A DNA stretch of 64,000 bases from Phoronis australis (GCA_002633005.1 NMRA01000277.1:162028-226027); one strand, 5' to 3'; shown: positions 21,821 through 33,160, counted from the stretch's first letter. The notes: a model not told the origin generated them from the letters alone. Translations and numbers: made by a program.

Positions 21821-23115
21821 ATGACAGCTGCATTGGATGTGCTGGAAGTAGTTTCCTTAAAACCGGAACAGCGGTCAGTTATGGATCTTCTGAAGCGGGG
21901 TAAAAGCTGCTATGGTGCTATGCCCACAGGTTCTGGAAAGAGTTTATGTTATCTGCTACCACCACTTCTTCATAATTTGGTAATTTAAAAAAAATTTAAA
22001 TACAAATTACATTCAACTGTTATTGTTCAACAACTTATAAAAATCGTCTTAAAAATGTCAACATTTTAGGTGTAATTTATTTTTTGCAGAATCATCCAAC
22101 GTCGCCGACCCATTTCTCAATTGTCAAACTACCCTTAAAACCGTTAATTATGGATCAAGATAGAAGGTGTAGAGACCGGAAAATTAAGTGTAAAGTCATG
22201 AAGTCATCACATGATCATTGTAAGAATTACTTTTTCAAATATCATTTACTCAATGAGCTCATTCGGAATTTCATCTTTTAATAACAATATATTTATTTAA
22301 CCATAGAAAGTTACCTGTGAAGATGGTTAAATTCCATAGCATTTTCGCCGTATCAGATCAGCTACATGTTTCTGCAGCAACTCGTTGCTATGATTCGTAA
22401 TACTGATATCGTATGTCATAGGCGGATTTAAAGGGAGGGGGCAGCCCCCCCCCCTTGGATGCCGCAAAAAATAAAACGTCAAGAGCGTGAGAAAATATTG
22501 ACTTGATTAATTTACCCCGGTAATGAACATGCGACTGAAGCAAGACTTAACAATGTGTGCAGTTTTAGTTTGTGTGTGCGTGGGAAGGAGGGGGGGTTAA
22601 ACCCGATTGCAAGTGTCCGATTCAGACTCCCGGCGCAATCGTTTCCTTCTTTTTTTAGTAGCCAGTTTGTTTCGTAGTAAAAGGTCCACATCCTCAACAA
22701 TTGGAACCCACCTACATGTACTGGGTGCGTGCATGCTATGAAGCATGTTGACCCCCCCCCCCTTTATGATATCCTAGATATGTAAGTAGTGCTGTAGATA
22801 CACCATCGTTTGCTTAACGATTGTTATTTGTTTTCTGGTGTCATTACATTCATAGCCTCGTAGTGTTTAAAATTGCATGTGTAAAATAGAAGAACATTTA
22901 AAATTATTGATTGATATTCAGCACAATTTTCTGTGAAACCGGATAGTATCATCAGAGTTTTAGTTTCAACACTTGCGTTTGGAATGGGCGTTCAGGTGGA
23001 CGATATTAGCAATGTTATACATTGGGGTAGGGCCTCGTTTACGTTGTCGTACTGTCAAGAGGTTGGAAGGTGTGGTCGTGGTGGCAGCCACTCATTGGCT
23101 GAACTATATGCAGTG
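21821..23115 (+). pseudogene. RecQ-like helicase gene with its central exons missing
   Basis: Exon 1 (21821-21979) starts with ATG, reads SLKPEQRSVMDLLKRGKS then MPTGSGKSLCYLLPPLL (RecQ motifs 0 and I) and ends at GTAATT. Exon 2 (22090-22219), after TTTTTTGCAG, contains LPLKPLIMDQD (motif Ia) and ends at GTAAGA. Exon 22922-23115, after ATTCAG, contains VLVSTLAFGMGV, NVIHWG and YCQEVGRCGRGG (motifs V and VI) and ends at GTAAGT. The segment that should carry the DExH box and motifs III-IV is not between them. Instead 22430-22760 holds poly-G/poly-C-rich repeat DNA. RecQ proteins are 3'-5' DNA helicases. This short-N-terminus version beside DUF6589-type exons looks transposon-associated (inference). 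Splice sites are well kept, so the loss may be recent or partly due to assembly. Confidence 0.7.
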
Positions 23116-24354
23116 GTAAGTCTTTTCCATTAATGAATGACAAGGTCACTTTTGTTAGCAAAATTATAATGACTTACTTCCAACTAAAGAACCAAGATGA
23201 ATTCAAAAGCACCACTTCAAATTGTTGTAACCGTTGTGAGGAAGACTAGACCAAAATAACCGACTTCTTGTAAATTACAGTAACTAAGAAATAAGATTGT
23301 TATGGGCGATGTGACGTGAATGTGGTTCACCTTATTACCTCGAGATCTTTTGTTATTTTTTTATTTTCACGTGGAATGACTCTTAAGACCTAATTCCATT
23401 GCAACTGTCTGGTTACTAATTATGAAACTGTATGAAGTTTGTATCGCCCGTGTCAATTTGATATCTTGTAATTGTTGTAATATGGCCCATGACAATTTGC
23501 AAACATTCAATAAAATTTTGTGGTGATGGCATAGTTGTATTCACATTTCCCTCAGTGTTCCAACACCGAATCAAAAATTACTTTTTTTTGTCTAACGACA
23601 GCTCTCATTTCCCTACGATCAGCGTCAAAGCATTTGGAAAAACTAACTGGATTATACAACACGTTACAGTAACTTTAGGTTTTAACATGCCGGCTGCACA
23701 TAATTTAACGGTCTCCGTAACATTTTCTATGGTCGTAGGTAACCGCCTCATCCCATTTATAAACATTTTCAATCTGTTAACCTTGAGCCCAATTGTTTTA
23801 CTGCGTCTTACACATATTAAAAATTAACGGAAAGTGGGCAATGGATGGCACTGTTACATGCCTACAGCATATAGTGCATGACAACAATTGGAAAGTATGT
23901 CCTTTTTCTTAAAGAAACGGGTAGATCTGAAGAATTCCTTAACAAAAACCATGACGGGGCTCTTGTGCTTTAGCTCAGGTGTTTTGGGCAGTCTGTACAA
24001 CCATGAGGCCTGCGCACGTCTGATGCATCGCAAATGACATCAGGCCACCTGCACTTTTTTAGTTACTTATCATTCTTAAAAAATCAATTCTCTGTATTTT
24101 ATGCTTCAATCCTTTTACATTCTAACACAAACATTTCCATGGCGACTTGCCTAACTTCAAGTGCTGGACTGGCTTTGCTTGAGAAGGACTAGCCATGTGG
24201 AACACTTGACCTTTATGCCAACAACGGCTTAATTGTGTTTGGGTTGATGGGTTGAGTGGGACAGCATTAATCGTGAAGGAATTATGACTACATGTATTGT
24301 TTATTTTACGCTTCGTGGACCTCTCTGGATCTCTGGATATCCACGCTGTATCTC
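23116..24354. other. Intergenic DNA between the RecQ-like and DUF6589-type genes
   Basis: A 3' fragment of the SINE family lies at about 24005-24054 (GCCTGCGCACGTCTGATGC, then CATCAGGCCACCTGCA). An open frame at 23489-23827 shows no domain. Confidence 0.4.
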
Positions 24355-25004
24355 TTAATCTTGTTTTAATTCCATTGGCCGCAAAATTTCTGTGCTAGCA
24401 CAAAAATCAAGGAAGGAGAGATATTGTTTTCCTGGTACATAATCAAACAGTTTGTCGGGACTCAACTCTTCACAGAAACTGGCTATGTCGTGTGCGAAAC
24501 TTTCTCTGTTTCTCTGACCTGGTGTTGGTGTCGTCTCCAATATTGAGCTTTCATATATTTCATCCAATTCCTTAATTACTGATCCATACCTGCTCGACTT
24601 GCTGCTTCCTTGTTGTATTGTGCCTTGGTGTGTTGTAGATTTTCTGTAATATTTCACACTTATGTGAAACAATATATAGTATTGATATAATCTTTTAGAT
24701 ATTATGATCATATTATGAACTGTGAGCTTTATGAACACGCATCAAAAAATCAGTGCGTAAGGTGCAACATCTGTTAACACATCAAAACCGCGATTGGCAT
24801 AATCTTAAGCATCAATTTATCGTATTACAAGTAGAAACGATTGAGCTTCCCTTAACATAACAATAATTCGTTACACACGGTGTTTTAATGAATTACCTTT
24901 AAAATCGGCATTCAGGAATTCACAGTATCTGTCTATACCTTGGTTATTTCCTAAACCTCCATACAAGTTAAGTGTCCTGTTGTGAAGTATGGTGTTTGCA
25001 ACCC
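24355..25004 (-). pseudogene. C-terminal exons of a DUF6589-type protein
   Basis: Two minus-strand pieces. The exon at about 24896-25004 reads MYGWYSPWVANTILHN, then YGGLGNNQGIDRYCEFL, and ends at a GTAATT donor. The piece at 24355-24700 reads KELDEIYESS, then FAHDIASFCEELSPDKLFDY and PGKQYLSFLDFC, to a stop. The first resembles the region near the C-terminus of DUF6589 proteins where a conserved strand-and-Gly-Gly block is found. The second I cannot place. An in-frame stop lies just upstream of the first piece, and no acceptor restores it, so the copy is damaged. Confidence 0.45.
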
Positions 25005-25450
25005 AGGGACTGTACCAGCCATACATTCATGAAGTGGACAATTCAACGTTGAAAAGACCACTGTTTGAAGTGTTTCATGAAATCGAAACAACACAAGGTA
25101 AGAGTTATACAAACCCGCCAATAGCCTGTGTCCCAGAACTTGACGTTATTGTGGTTCCAAAACAGTGCCGGCACGTGACATCGCCAAATGGTCATCGTGA
25201 ATGGCCCACCAGCCTCTGGAATGGCCTTCTTTGTAGCACATGTCTAAGAGACCACTGCATGTGATGCTTATAGCGTAACTACGGACGTGATTATCATCGT
25301 TGTTTGAAGATCTGCATTAAATAAATGTATAGTAAAACATCAGCAAATAACACAACGTAACGGTTTTTCTTAATATCGTAATATCTCGTTAAGTGTTATT
25401 GAAATAATTGCATAGTTCAAAATTTATTGGATGTTTTGATAATAATGGAA

Positions 25451-26080
25451 CTACTTTGGAATACTTGCGGCATCTCGGCAATCTCCGCGACAGTACCAGT
25501 CATCTTCTGGCACGCTATTCAGACCCACGCACTTTAAGTGATAACAGACACCCAGGTGACAGTTGATATTGGTACACCTTATCATTAAAGTTGACTCACA
25601 TTCTGAAATAGACATGATTCTATTAATACAGTATAAAGACTTATATAGTTTGAATGAATATAACAAATTTTCTAAAATGTAGCGTCATGTGTGACTTACA
25701 TTTATACACTTAAGTATACCTTGTTCACAAAGACACCACACATCATCTGTCGTTTCGGAGTCCATGACATCACTAATTGAGTCAATACCTGGTAATGACT
25801 ATATTTCTTCTTCAACAACAGACTGCGCCAAGCCATCAATGAACTCTTTAGTCTTACTGAATTCTGGTGGCAACTCTCCGTTGACGCTGACCAGTTCGGT
25901 CTTTTTCATGGCCAACATCACGACAAGGACTTCTGTTACGAAGCGAATAAAGGACTCGGTGTGGTTGAATGAGACTATTACGTTTGTAGTGATCCAAACG
26001 AGTTCTTTAGGTATGCCAAGGTTGCTCTCTCTGCGACACTTGTCCCTCGGTAATGGTCGTTCATGGTATGCTACGGACAA
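25451..26080 (-). pseudogene. PHD-finger C-terminus of a DUF6589-linked protein, interrupted by a stop
   Basis: The frame at 26080-25799 stops at a TAG (25799-25801) and then continues in the same frame to about 25697 with DDVWCLCEQG and a GTATAC donor. The next exon (about 25610-25451) reads STLMIRCTNINC, CYHLKCVG and DDWYCRGDC to its own stop. Together they give the full cysteine-histidine pattern of a PHD finger (C-x-C, C-x4-C, H-x2-C, C-x3-C). PHD fingers bind histone H3 tails and occur at the ends of several transposon-encoded proteins. The upstream part (HTESFIRFVTEVLVVML) is unassigned. Confidence 0.65.
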
Positions 26081-26333
26081 TTATCAATAAGAATGATAAT
26101 TCAATAAGTTTTCTCTATTAATCCTCCTTCACTCATTGGTCAATTTTGTAATAATTTTTAACAACCAATCGTTGTAATATCATAAAATTAAACGAACATT
26201 TTGCTGTCCAAAAATTGAAATTTTATGTTGTTATCATAAAAATATTTTTGGTTTTTGAAAATCCAACAAGGATAAGTGCAAATGTAATTGCACCCGTATA
26301 TAATTGAATCACTTTCTCATATTTGTTTTGTAG

Positions 26334-26579
26334 TTATAGGATATTGATTAGACGTAAAGCACAGTCACCTGAATTCCTACAACTCTGTGGTGAAATTCTT
26401 TGAGGAGTTGGCTCCAAACCCTGTAACTTGTCTAATGCGTTGGGCTCGTCAGCCCTCAACTGCTGGACCCCTATCGTTCTCTCCACGGACAGCTGGTCGC
26501 CATATGCTACTGTTTTCGGTGGAACTCCATTCCCTCCACAGGGCGCAAACCACTGCAAACTCTCCATAATTTTCACCAC
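26334..26579 (-). pseudogene. DUF6589 core exon
   Basis: The minus strand contains VKIMESLQWF, then YGDQLSVERTIGVQQLRADE and LDKLQGLEPT. The GDQLxxER...R...RxxGL pattern is the signature I associate with DUF6589, a family of unknown activity in fungal and invertebrate mobile elements. After EPT the expected continuation appears in another frame (KEFHHRVVGIQ), which shows a one-base shift. It belongs with the minus-strand pieces on either side. Confidence 0.6.
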
Positions 26580-26880
26580 GCCCTCATACGAGCTAGGATG
26601 CCGACGTTGAGATAATTCAAGAGTACTTGTGTTAAACGTCTGTTTATATTTATATTTGCATGCATGAAAATTTCATTAAATCTCAATTACATAATATACG
26701 CAATGACTTAGTTTAAAAAGCCAATGATCAAAATATCAGCACAATTATGTTTGAGCTCTTTGACCATGATCCTAATCTTAGTAAAAGGTACACATTCTCA
26801 AAAATTCGAGCCCCCCCATGCTTAGACTTGTGGTTGCGTGCAATTTTAGATAATTATAATTGATGCAGTCTAAATAGTGT

Positions 26881-27254
26881 TCATCTTTTGCGTACCACGT
26901 CACTCGGTAGCGCTGACTGAGCTTGATACATATGTGACACATGCCACACAACATTACTAAAAAATGCCTCAAAAGCTGGAACATTCTTAACCAAAAATCG
27001 TTTCACCGGCTCCGCCATCCTATACTTGACTTCACTGTAGTCATGAGCACTGGGCAAGAATACCGATGCGGGAATATCTTCGGCCCTGACACGAGGAACA
27101 TGGCCTGAAGTATTATTGAGCAGATCTGTTGTCAACCGTTTTTTACGACATATGCATTCGCCTTTAACTTCATTTCGTTACACGCCTGCCGTGCTTGAAA
27201 TCTGGGACATACGAGCTTTTGAACGTTGTCCCAGGCAAGCGAATAAATTGGTAC
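26881..27254 (-). pseudogene. N-terminal half of the DUF6589-type protein, 3' of the retrotransposon insertion
   Basis: The minus strand reads IYSLAWDNVQKLVCPRFQA and NAYVVKN, then in a frame shifted at a run of six A bases (about 27133) RLTTDLLNN, PRVRAEDIPASVFLPS and EAFFSNVVWHVSHMYQAQSA. The DNVQ...R.Q...YAVK order is typical of the family. The frame is cut at 27255-27259 by the target-site duplication of the Ty3/gypsy element and resumes beyond it at 32732. Confidence 0.6.
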
Positions 27255-27259
27255 ATCAC

Positions 27260-27422
27260 TGTGATGTACTGTCTTGCAGTGACATCTATTGAGTAGTTTT
27301 AGTATTGGAGTTGACAGCCTCACTTTGGGGAGTCTTTAGTGAGCAGCCATTTTAGCGTTGTATTGTTTTAGTCCATTCCCAGAAATAAATCGCATTTTAT
27401 CCGAAACTTCGGCTATACTACA
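27260..27422 (+). repeat. 5' LTR
   Basis: 163 bp, TG...CA termini. It contains AATAAATCGCATTTTATCC, which could supply the polyadenylation signal (AATAAA). The five differences from the 3' LTR are two near TCTTTAGTGAG, one in TCCATTCCC, one in AACTTCGG and one in TACTACA. Confidence 0.92.
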
Positions 27423-27423
27423 G

Positions 27424-27437
27424 TGGCGACGAGGATG
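27424..27437 (+). other. Primer-binding site, complementary to tRNA-Ser(GCU) 3' end
   Basis: TGGCGACGAGGATG starts two bases after the LTR. Its complement CATCCTCGTCG plus CCA equals the 3' end of animal tRNA-Ser(GCU), so that tRNA is the likely primer for minus-strand synthesis. Confidence 0.75.
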
Positions 27438-28819
27438 AAAATGAAACCTCCGAGGTTTGAAGAAGACAAGGAAGACTTCGATAGTTTTGTGGAACGGTTG
27501 GAGAGCTACGTTGTGCTTGAAAAGACTGCAAATGAGCTGAAAGTTCATTCATTGATCACAGGGTTTTCGCCGGGACAGTATCAGGTTCTGAAGAATCTGA
27601 GCGCCTCTGATAAGCTTTGACGAGCTGATTGCACTGTTGAGTTCCCATTACGGAGGAACTACGAATGCACGCACGGAGAGAGCCAAATTTCGGGCGATTG
27701 TGAGGGAGTCTAATGAGTCAGTGTTAGACTACAGTGTCCGATTGAAACAGGCTGCTCGGAAGTGTGAGTTCGGGCAGAGACTCGATGAAATGTTGGTGGA
27801 CCAACTCATTCAGGGTGTGAAATCGCAGTCAGCGGTTACAAAATTGTTGGAAAGCACAGATGGATTAAAGTTGACTTTCAACAAGGCAGTGGAAATTGCA
27901 CAACAGGTGATGCTGACCGAGAAAAATTTAGTTGTGTACGGTGACGGACAAGGAGCTCGTGGGACGATCCATGGAGTAGATATGGGAACTGACAAACACA
28001 AGCAACATGGTTGGGGGAAACAGGATAGGAAACAACGGGGACCCAGTACATCCCAGGAGAAACGATGTTTCCGGTGTAACGTGGTTGGACACTTTGCGAA
28101 CAAGTGCCCAAAAAAGAGTGCGGTTTGTAGGAAATGTAATCAAGTGGGGCACTTGGCTGTGTGCTGCAAGGTCAAGGGAGGTAAGCCCATGAATTCAGTA
28201 TCACGTGGTGCGGAAGCAGATACCGGTGAGTACGGTTTGTTTCATATTGACTCGGGGACAGTTGACATTGATTTAGGTATCGCGAGCAATAAGAAGTTCA
28301 TGATGTCAGTGTTAGTCAATGGGCAGAAATTGAACATGGAACTGGACACTGGTGCGATCGCGTCTTGCATAGGGGAGAGTACATACTCTTCGGTTCGGAA
28401 ACCCGATGACACCCTGCAGGCAGCAGATGTTAAATTCATTGCCTATGGTAACAACAATCTTGACATTGTAGGGGTGATGACGGCAGATGTCAAAGTCAAA
28501 GATGTTACGGAGAAATTGCCATTAGTAGTGGTAAAGGGAGACTGTACTCCTTTGATAGGTCGTAATTGGTTACGTAAACTGAACATTAACTGGGAGCAGG
28601 AGTTTTCGGTTAATGCAGTATCTGTTGATAGTTTGGGTGATCTGTGTGAGCAGTATGCTGATGTGTTTTCGCCAGAGTTAGGGTGTTTAAAGGGCTATGA
28701 AGTCAGGATAGACCTTAAACCCGAGGCAGTACCGGTGTACAAAAAGGCGCGCACCCTACCGTTTTATAAACGTCCTTTAGTGGAGGCTGAGCTGAACCGT
28801 CTTGAGGAAGCTGGTGTGA

Positions 28820-29165
28820 TTAAGTCGGTCGAGCATTCTGACTGGGCCAGCCCGGTTGTGGCTGTCGTGAAGTCAGATGGTAAGTCGATCAGACTCTGTG
28901 CAGACTTTAAACAGTCGCTGAATCCTGCGAGTGCCATGACACAATATCCCTTACCCGTGCCTGAGGATATTTTTGCGAAGTTGTCACAAGGNTTAAGTCG
29001 GTCGAGCATTCTGACTGGGCCAGCCCAGTTGTGGCTGTCGTGAAGTCAGATGGTAAGTCGATCAGACTCTGTGCAGACTTTAAACAGACGCTGAATCCTG
29101 CGAAAGCCATGACACAATATCCCTTAGCCGTGCCTGAGGATATTTTTGCGAAGTTGTCACAAGGG
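28820..29165 (+). other. Assembly join with duplicated 173-bp block
   Basis: The sequence starting TTAAGTCGGTCGAGCATTC at 28820 starts again at 28993, right after an N at 28992. Few substitutions separate the copies. Best read as two overlapping contig ends or alleles placed in tandem. Confidence 0.7.
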
Positions 29166-29817
29166 CAAGCTTTCTCGACACTCGCGTATCACCAACTTAA
29201 GCTTTCGGAGGCGGCTCAGAGATTGCTGGTGATAAACACCCATAAGGGGTTATATGCGTACCAACGGTTACAGTTTGGGTTGCACTCAGCTGTCGGGATT
29301 TTCCAGCGTGCCATGGAAAATGTGCTGAGAGGGATACCCGGTTGCGCCGTTTATCTTGATGATATCATTGTCACGGGTTCGTCGATTGCCGAGCATCGCA
29401 AGAACCTTAAGTCAGTTTTGGAACTCCTCAGTAGTTGCGGATTGCTCTTAAACAGAGCGAAGTGCAAGTTTTGCAGTCCGAGGTGCGGTACTTGGGCCAC
29501 CGGATTACGGCCCAAGGGATACACCCTCTTGAGGACAAAGTAGAAAGCGTTCGTCGGTTTCCGGTTCCAAAGGATAAGTCTGAGGTTGCTACTTTTTGTG
29601 TTATGGTAAAGTACTATCACCGGTTTTTGCCGCGTGCTGCGGACGTGATGGCCCCACTCTACGCGCTGGAAAAGAAGAACATCCCTTGGAGATGGACACA
29701 GAAGGAGGAGGACTTTTTCAACGCCGCAAAGAACTTTTGACGTCGAACACTTTGTTATGTCACTACGACCCAAGTAAACCGTTATCGATTACGATCGATG
29801 CTTCTTCGTTCGGGGCA

Positions 29818-31250
29818 GTGTTAGAGCAGGCGGTCGAAAGCGGCGTACAGCCGGTAGTCTGTGTCGCGTACACTATCTGCCGAGGAAACGAATTACTCCC
29901 AGACGGAGAAGGAGGGTTTGGCGGTCGTGTGGGCCGTAGAAAAGTTTTCCAAGTATTTTCTAGGCCGTAGTTTCGAGATCTTTTCAGATCACAAGCCATT
30001 ACTCGGACTATTCGGTGAACAGCGTGGAATTCCAGCTGTGGCTTCTGGACGTATCGTTCGGTGGTCGCTAGTTTTGGCGGCATATGACTACAAACTCGTG
30101 TATAAGCCTGGGTCGAAAGTTGCTAATGCTAACTGTCTGTCTCGATTCCCATTACCTGCTTCAGTGAATTCGGTTGCCGTCGGAGAGGAAGCGCGTTTGT
30201 TGGATCATTTAACGTATATGCAAGTCTCAGCAGTCTCTGAGGAAGTGGACAGATCGAGATCCACTTCTCTCGCGCGTTCGTAGACACGTACTGACCGGCT
30301 GGAGTGATTCAGACGTGGATGAAGACATCAAGCCGTTCTTTTCTCGGAAGGACGAGTTATCAGTGCTCAACGGCTGCGTGTTGTGGAGTGCCAGAGTATT
30401 TGTCCCACCCCAAGGTCGCGATGCTGTTATGAATGAACTACACCACACACATCCCGGCAAGATAGTGCGAATGAAGATGTTAGCTCGTGGATACGTGTGG
30501 TGGCCTAACATGGACAGTGAACTTGAAAGGAAAGTTCNGCAGTGTTAGAGAAGGCGGTCGAAAGCGGCGTGCAGCCGGTAGTCTGCGTCGCGTACACTAT
30601 CCGCCGCGGAAAGTAATTACTCCCAGACGGAGAAGGAGGGTTTGGCGGTCGTGTGGGCCGTAGAAAAGTTTTCCAAGTATTTACTAGGCCGTAGTTTCGA
30701 GATCTTTCCAGATCACAAGCCATTACTCGGACTATTCGGTGAACAGCGTGGAATTCCAGCTGTGGCTTCTGGACGTATCATTCGGTGGTCGCTAATTTTG
30801 GCGGCATATGACTACAAACTCGTGTATAAGCCTGGGTCGAAAGTTGCTAATGCTGACTGTCTGTCTCGATTCCCATTACCTGCTTCAGTGAATTCGGTTG
30901 CCGTCGGAGAGGAAGTGCGTTTGTTGGATCATTTGACGTATACGCAAGTCTCAGCAGTTGATCTGAGGAAGTGGACAGATCGACATCCACTTCTCTCGCG
31001 CGTTCGTACTGACCGGCTGGAGTGATTCAGACGTAGATGAAGACATCAAGCCGTTCTTTTCTCGGAAGGACGAGTTATCAGTGCTCAACGGCTGCGTGTT
31101 GTGGAGTGCCAGAGTAGTTGTCCCACCCCAAGGTCGCGATGCTGTTATGAATGAACTACACCACACACATCCCGGCATAGTGCGAATGAAGATGTTAGCT
31201 CGTGGATACGTGTGGTGGCCTAACATGGACAGTGAACTTGAAAGGAAAGT
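29818..31250 (+). other. Assembly join with duplicated block of about 710 bp
   Basis: The block from GCAGTGTTAGAG at 29818 restarts at 30539, immediately after the N at 30538, and runs in parallel through RNase H to the integrase zinc finger. The second copy is slightly different, as expected of a second allele. Confidence 0.7.
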
Positions 31251-31410
31251 TCATGCGTGTAAAACTTGCCAGTCGGTGCAGAATATTCCGAACAAACGTC
31301 AACCACTACACCCGTGGGAGTACCCCAGTAAGCCATGGTCCAGACTGCATATAGACTACGCAGGGCCCATGGAAGGTAGAATGTTTTTGGTCGTCGTTGA
31401 TGCGTTTTCG

Positions 31411-31745
31411 AAATGGATGGACGTTTTTCCTACGTCAAGCTCGTCCTCCGTGGTAACAATTTCGAAGTTGAGAGCATTGTTCAGTACGCACGGTTTGCCG
31501 ACTTGATTGTCTCGGACAACGGGACCTGCTTTACGAGTGAGGAGTTTAAAAAGTTTCTCATGTCTAATGGAGTACNGAAATGGATGGACGTTTTTCCTAC
31601 GTCAAGCTCGTCCTCCGCGGTAACAATTTCGAAGTTGAGAGCATTGTTCAGTATGCACGGTTTGCCAGACTTGATTGTCTCGCACAACGGTACCTGCTTT
31701 ACGAGTGAGGAGTTTAGAAAGTTTCTCATATGTCTAATGGAGTAC
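31411..31745 (+). other. Assembly join with duplicated 165-bp block
   Basis: GAAATGGATGGACGTTTTTC at 31411 restarts at 31577 after the N at 31576. The repeated block covers part of the integrase core, including the second aspartate (DNGTCFTSEE). Confidence 0.7.
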
Positions 31746-32550
31746 GACACGTCACGGGTGCTCCGTACCATCCCGCCACAAATGGATTGGCGGAACGTGC
31801 TGTTCGCGTTTCTAAGGAAGCGATGAAGAAATGTGCCGGGTCCCTTGAGGACAAGTTGTTGAGTTTTTTGTTTGACTACCGTATCACACCACACTCATCG
31901 ACCGGAGTTGCTCCTTTTGAGCTATTGATGAACTGCAGGCTGGTGTCACGTTTTGATAGGTTGTTGCCTGATGTCAACAAGAAGGTCGAAGACATCCAGC
32001 GTAGGCAGATGAGGCAGTACAGTGGAGCAAATAAGCTGCAGGAATACCAACTGGGAGATAGTTTTTACTTTAGAAATTACTCTCAGTATGGGCCGCCCAA
32101 TCTGTTAGGCACCGTGGAAGATATTACTGGCCCGGTGTCATGTAGGATTCGCTGTGAGGATGGCCGAGTGTTCAGACGCCATCACGACCAGATGTTTAAA
32201 GGTGTGCCCTCGGAGTATGAGGTGTCGGCGCGCGTGGATGCTGGTGTTGAACCGTAGCAGACCCCAGGCTCAGTAGCGTCTTCCGAAATAGGCCCGGTTG
32301 CAGAGGTGACCCGGTCAGGGGCTGTGGTTGCTGAAACAAACGGCGCTGTGGAGAGTGCTAGCCCTGAGGCTCCCCCCCCCCCCCCNCCCCCCCCCCCCCC
32401 CCTCTCCGGCGTTCCGTGCGAGTACGGAAGCCTGTTGATAAACTGAACTTGTAGACACTAAGGAGTTGGAGTAGTTAACCAGTTCGTTTGTTGAAGAGAC
32501 ATTAATTACTACACTTAAAATGGACGTTACTAACGTGGCATACTTTAACG

Positions 32551-32563
32551 GGATGTGGAGGGG
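32551..32563 (+). other. Polypurine tract
   Basis: GGATGTGGAGGGG directly before the 3' LTR fits the plus-strand primer site. Confidence 0.7.
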
Positions 32564-32726
32564 TGTGATGTACTGTCTTGCAGTGACATCTATTGAGTAG
32601 TTTTAGTATTGGAGTTGACAGCCTCACTTTGGGGAGTCTTCAATGAGCAGCCATTTTAGCGTTGTATTGTTTTAGTCCGTTCCCAGAAATAAATCGCATT
32701 TTATCCGAAACATCGGCTATAATACA
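32564..32726 (+). repeat. 3' LTR
   Basis: 163 bp, paired with the copy at 27260-27422. Followed by ATCAC, the second copy of the target duplication. Confidence 0.92.
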
Positions 32727-32731
32727 ATCAC

Positions 32732-33160
32732 TTGCCTTGCTGACATCACTTGCCTCGATGACATCACTGTCGTCTGAAAGATGAACGCTCAAAAACAATG
32801 CGATAAATAATGATGCATTGTATGGCATTGTTTAATTAACACAGGTACCAATTTTTCTTTGCATGTCAAATCCAACTATACGCCCGGGAACACAATGGTT
32901 TTCAATGCTTAGATTGTATCAATTATGTAACAATTATCAAATTAAGCCTAATGGAACGTTGGGCATGTACTATGGTAATTGGACCGTGTTGCAAATCTCG
33001 AGGTTGTTAACATACAGCGAAATGTCTTGATTACGTTTTAAGAACCATGACATTACCATCGTTAGGTTCCATGACAACATCGTTATCATCGGGATGGTAT
33101 CCCATGTCTGTATCATCAAGTTCCTCAGACTCGTTCAATACACTGTCGCCTTTCACATGA
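32732..33160 (-). pseudogene. Acidic N-terminal exons of the DUF6589-type protein
   Basis: At 32732-32800 the minus strand reads LSDDSDVIEASDVSKASD, in frame with the piece left of the retrotransposon if the insertion is ignored. At about 33037-33160 it reads GDSVLNESEELDDTDMG and HPDDNDVVMEPNDG. Such acidic stretches are common before the conserved part of this family. The true start was not found. Confidence 0.45.

Larger units (their letters stand above)
27435..32455 (+). pseudogene. gag-pol of the Ty3/gypsy element, multiply broken
   Basis: Gag begins near 27435 and shifts frame at about 27615. Two CCHC zinc knuckles follow (CFRCNVVGHFANKCP, CRKCNQVGHLAVCC; 28063-28170). The protease has LDTGA (about 28342). 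The reverse transcriptase spans about 28730-29540 with YLDD at 29352-29363, but its motif A reads FSTLAYHQL without the usual aspartate. RNase H lies near 29770-30140. Integrase shows an HHCC finger (about 31160-31275), a D,D-35-E core (about 31340-31830) and a GPVS-type C-terminal module near 32130. Frames change at least near 29470, 29735 and 29865. An in-frame TAG at 32255-32257 precedes the natural end RVRKPVDKLNL at 32455. The element cannot make a functional polyprotein. Confidence 0.9.
27260..32726 (+). mobile_element. Complete but degenerate Ty3/gypsy LTR retrotransposon
   Basis: Two 163-bp LTRs (27260-27422, 32564-32726) begin TGTGATGTACTG and end with TACA. A 5-bp target duplication ATCAC lies at 27255-27259 and 32727-32731. 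A tRNA primer site follows the 5' LTR and a purine-rich tract precedes the 3' LTR. The LTRs differ at five of 163 positions, so the insertion is not very recent. It interrupts the minus-strand DUF6589-type gene. Three single-N joins with duplicated flanks inflate its length. Confidence 0.92.

Noticed and set aside
24989-25264. 91-codon plus-strand frame
   Set aside because: The opposite strand carries recognisable DUF6589-type coding. This is its shadow.
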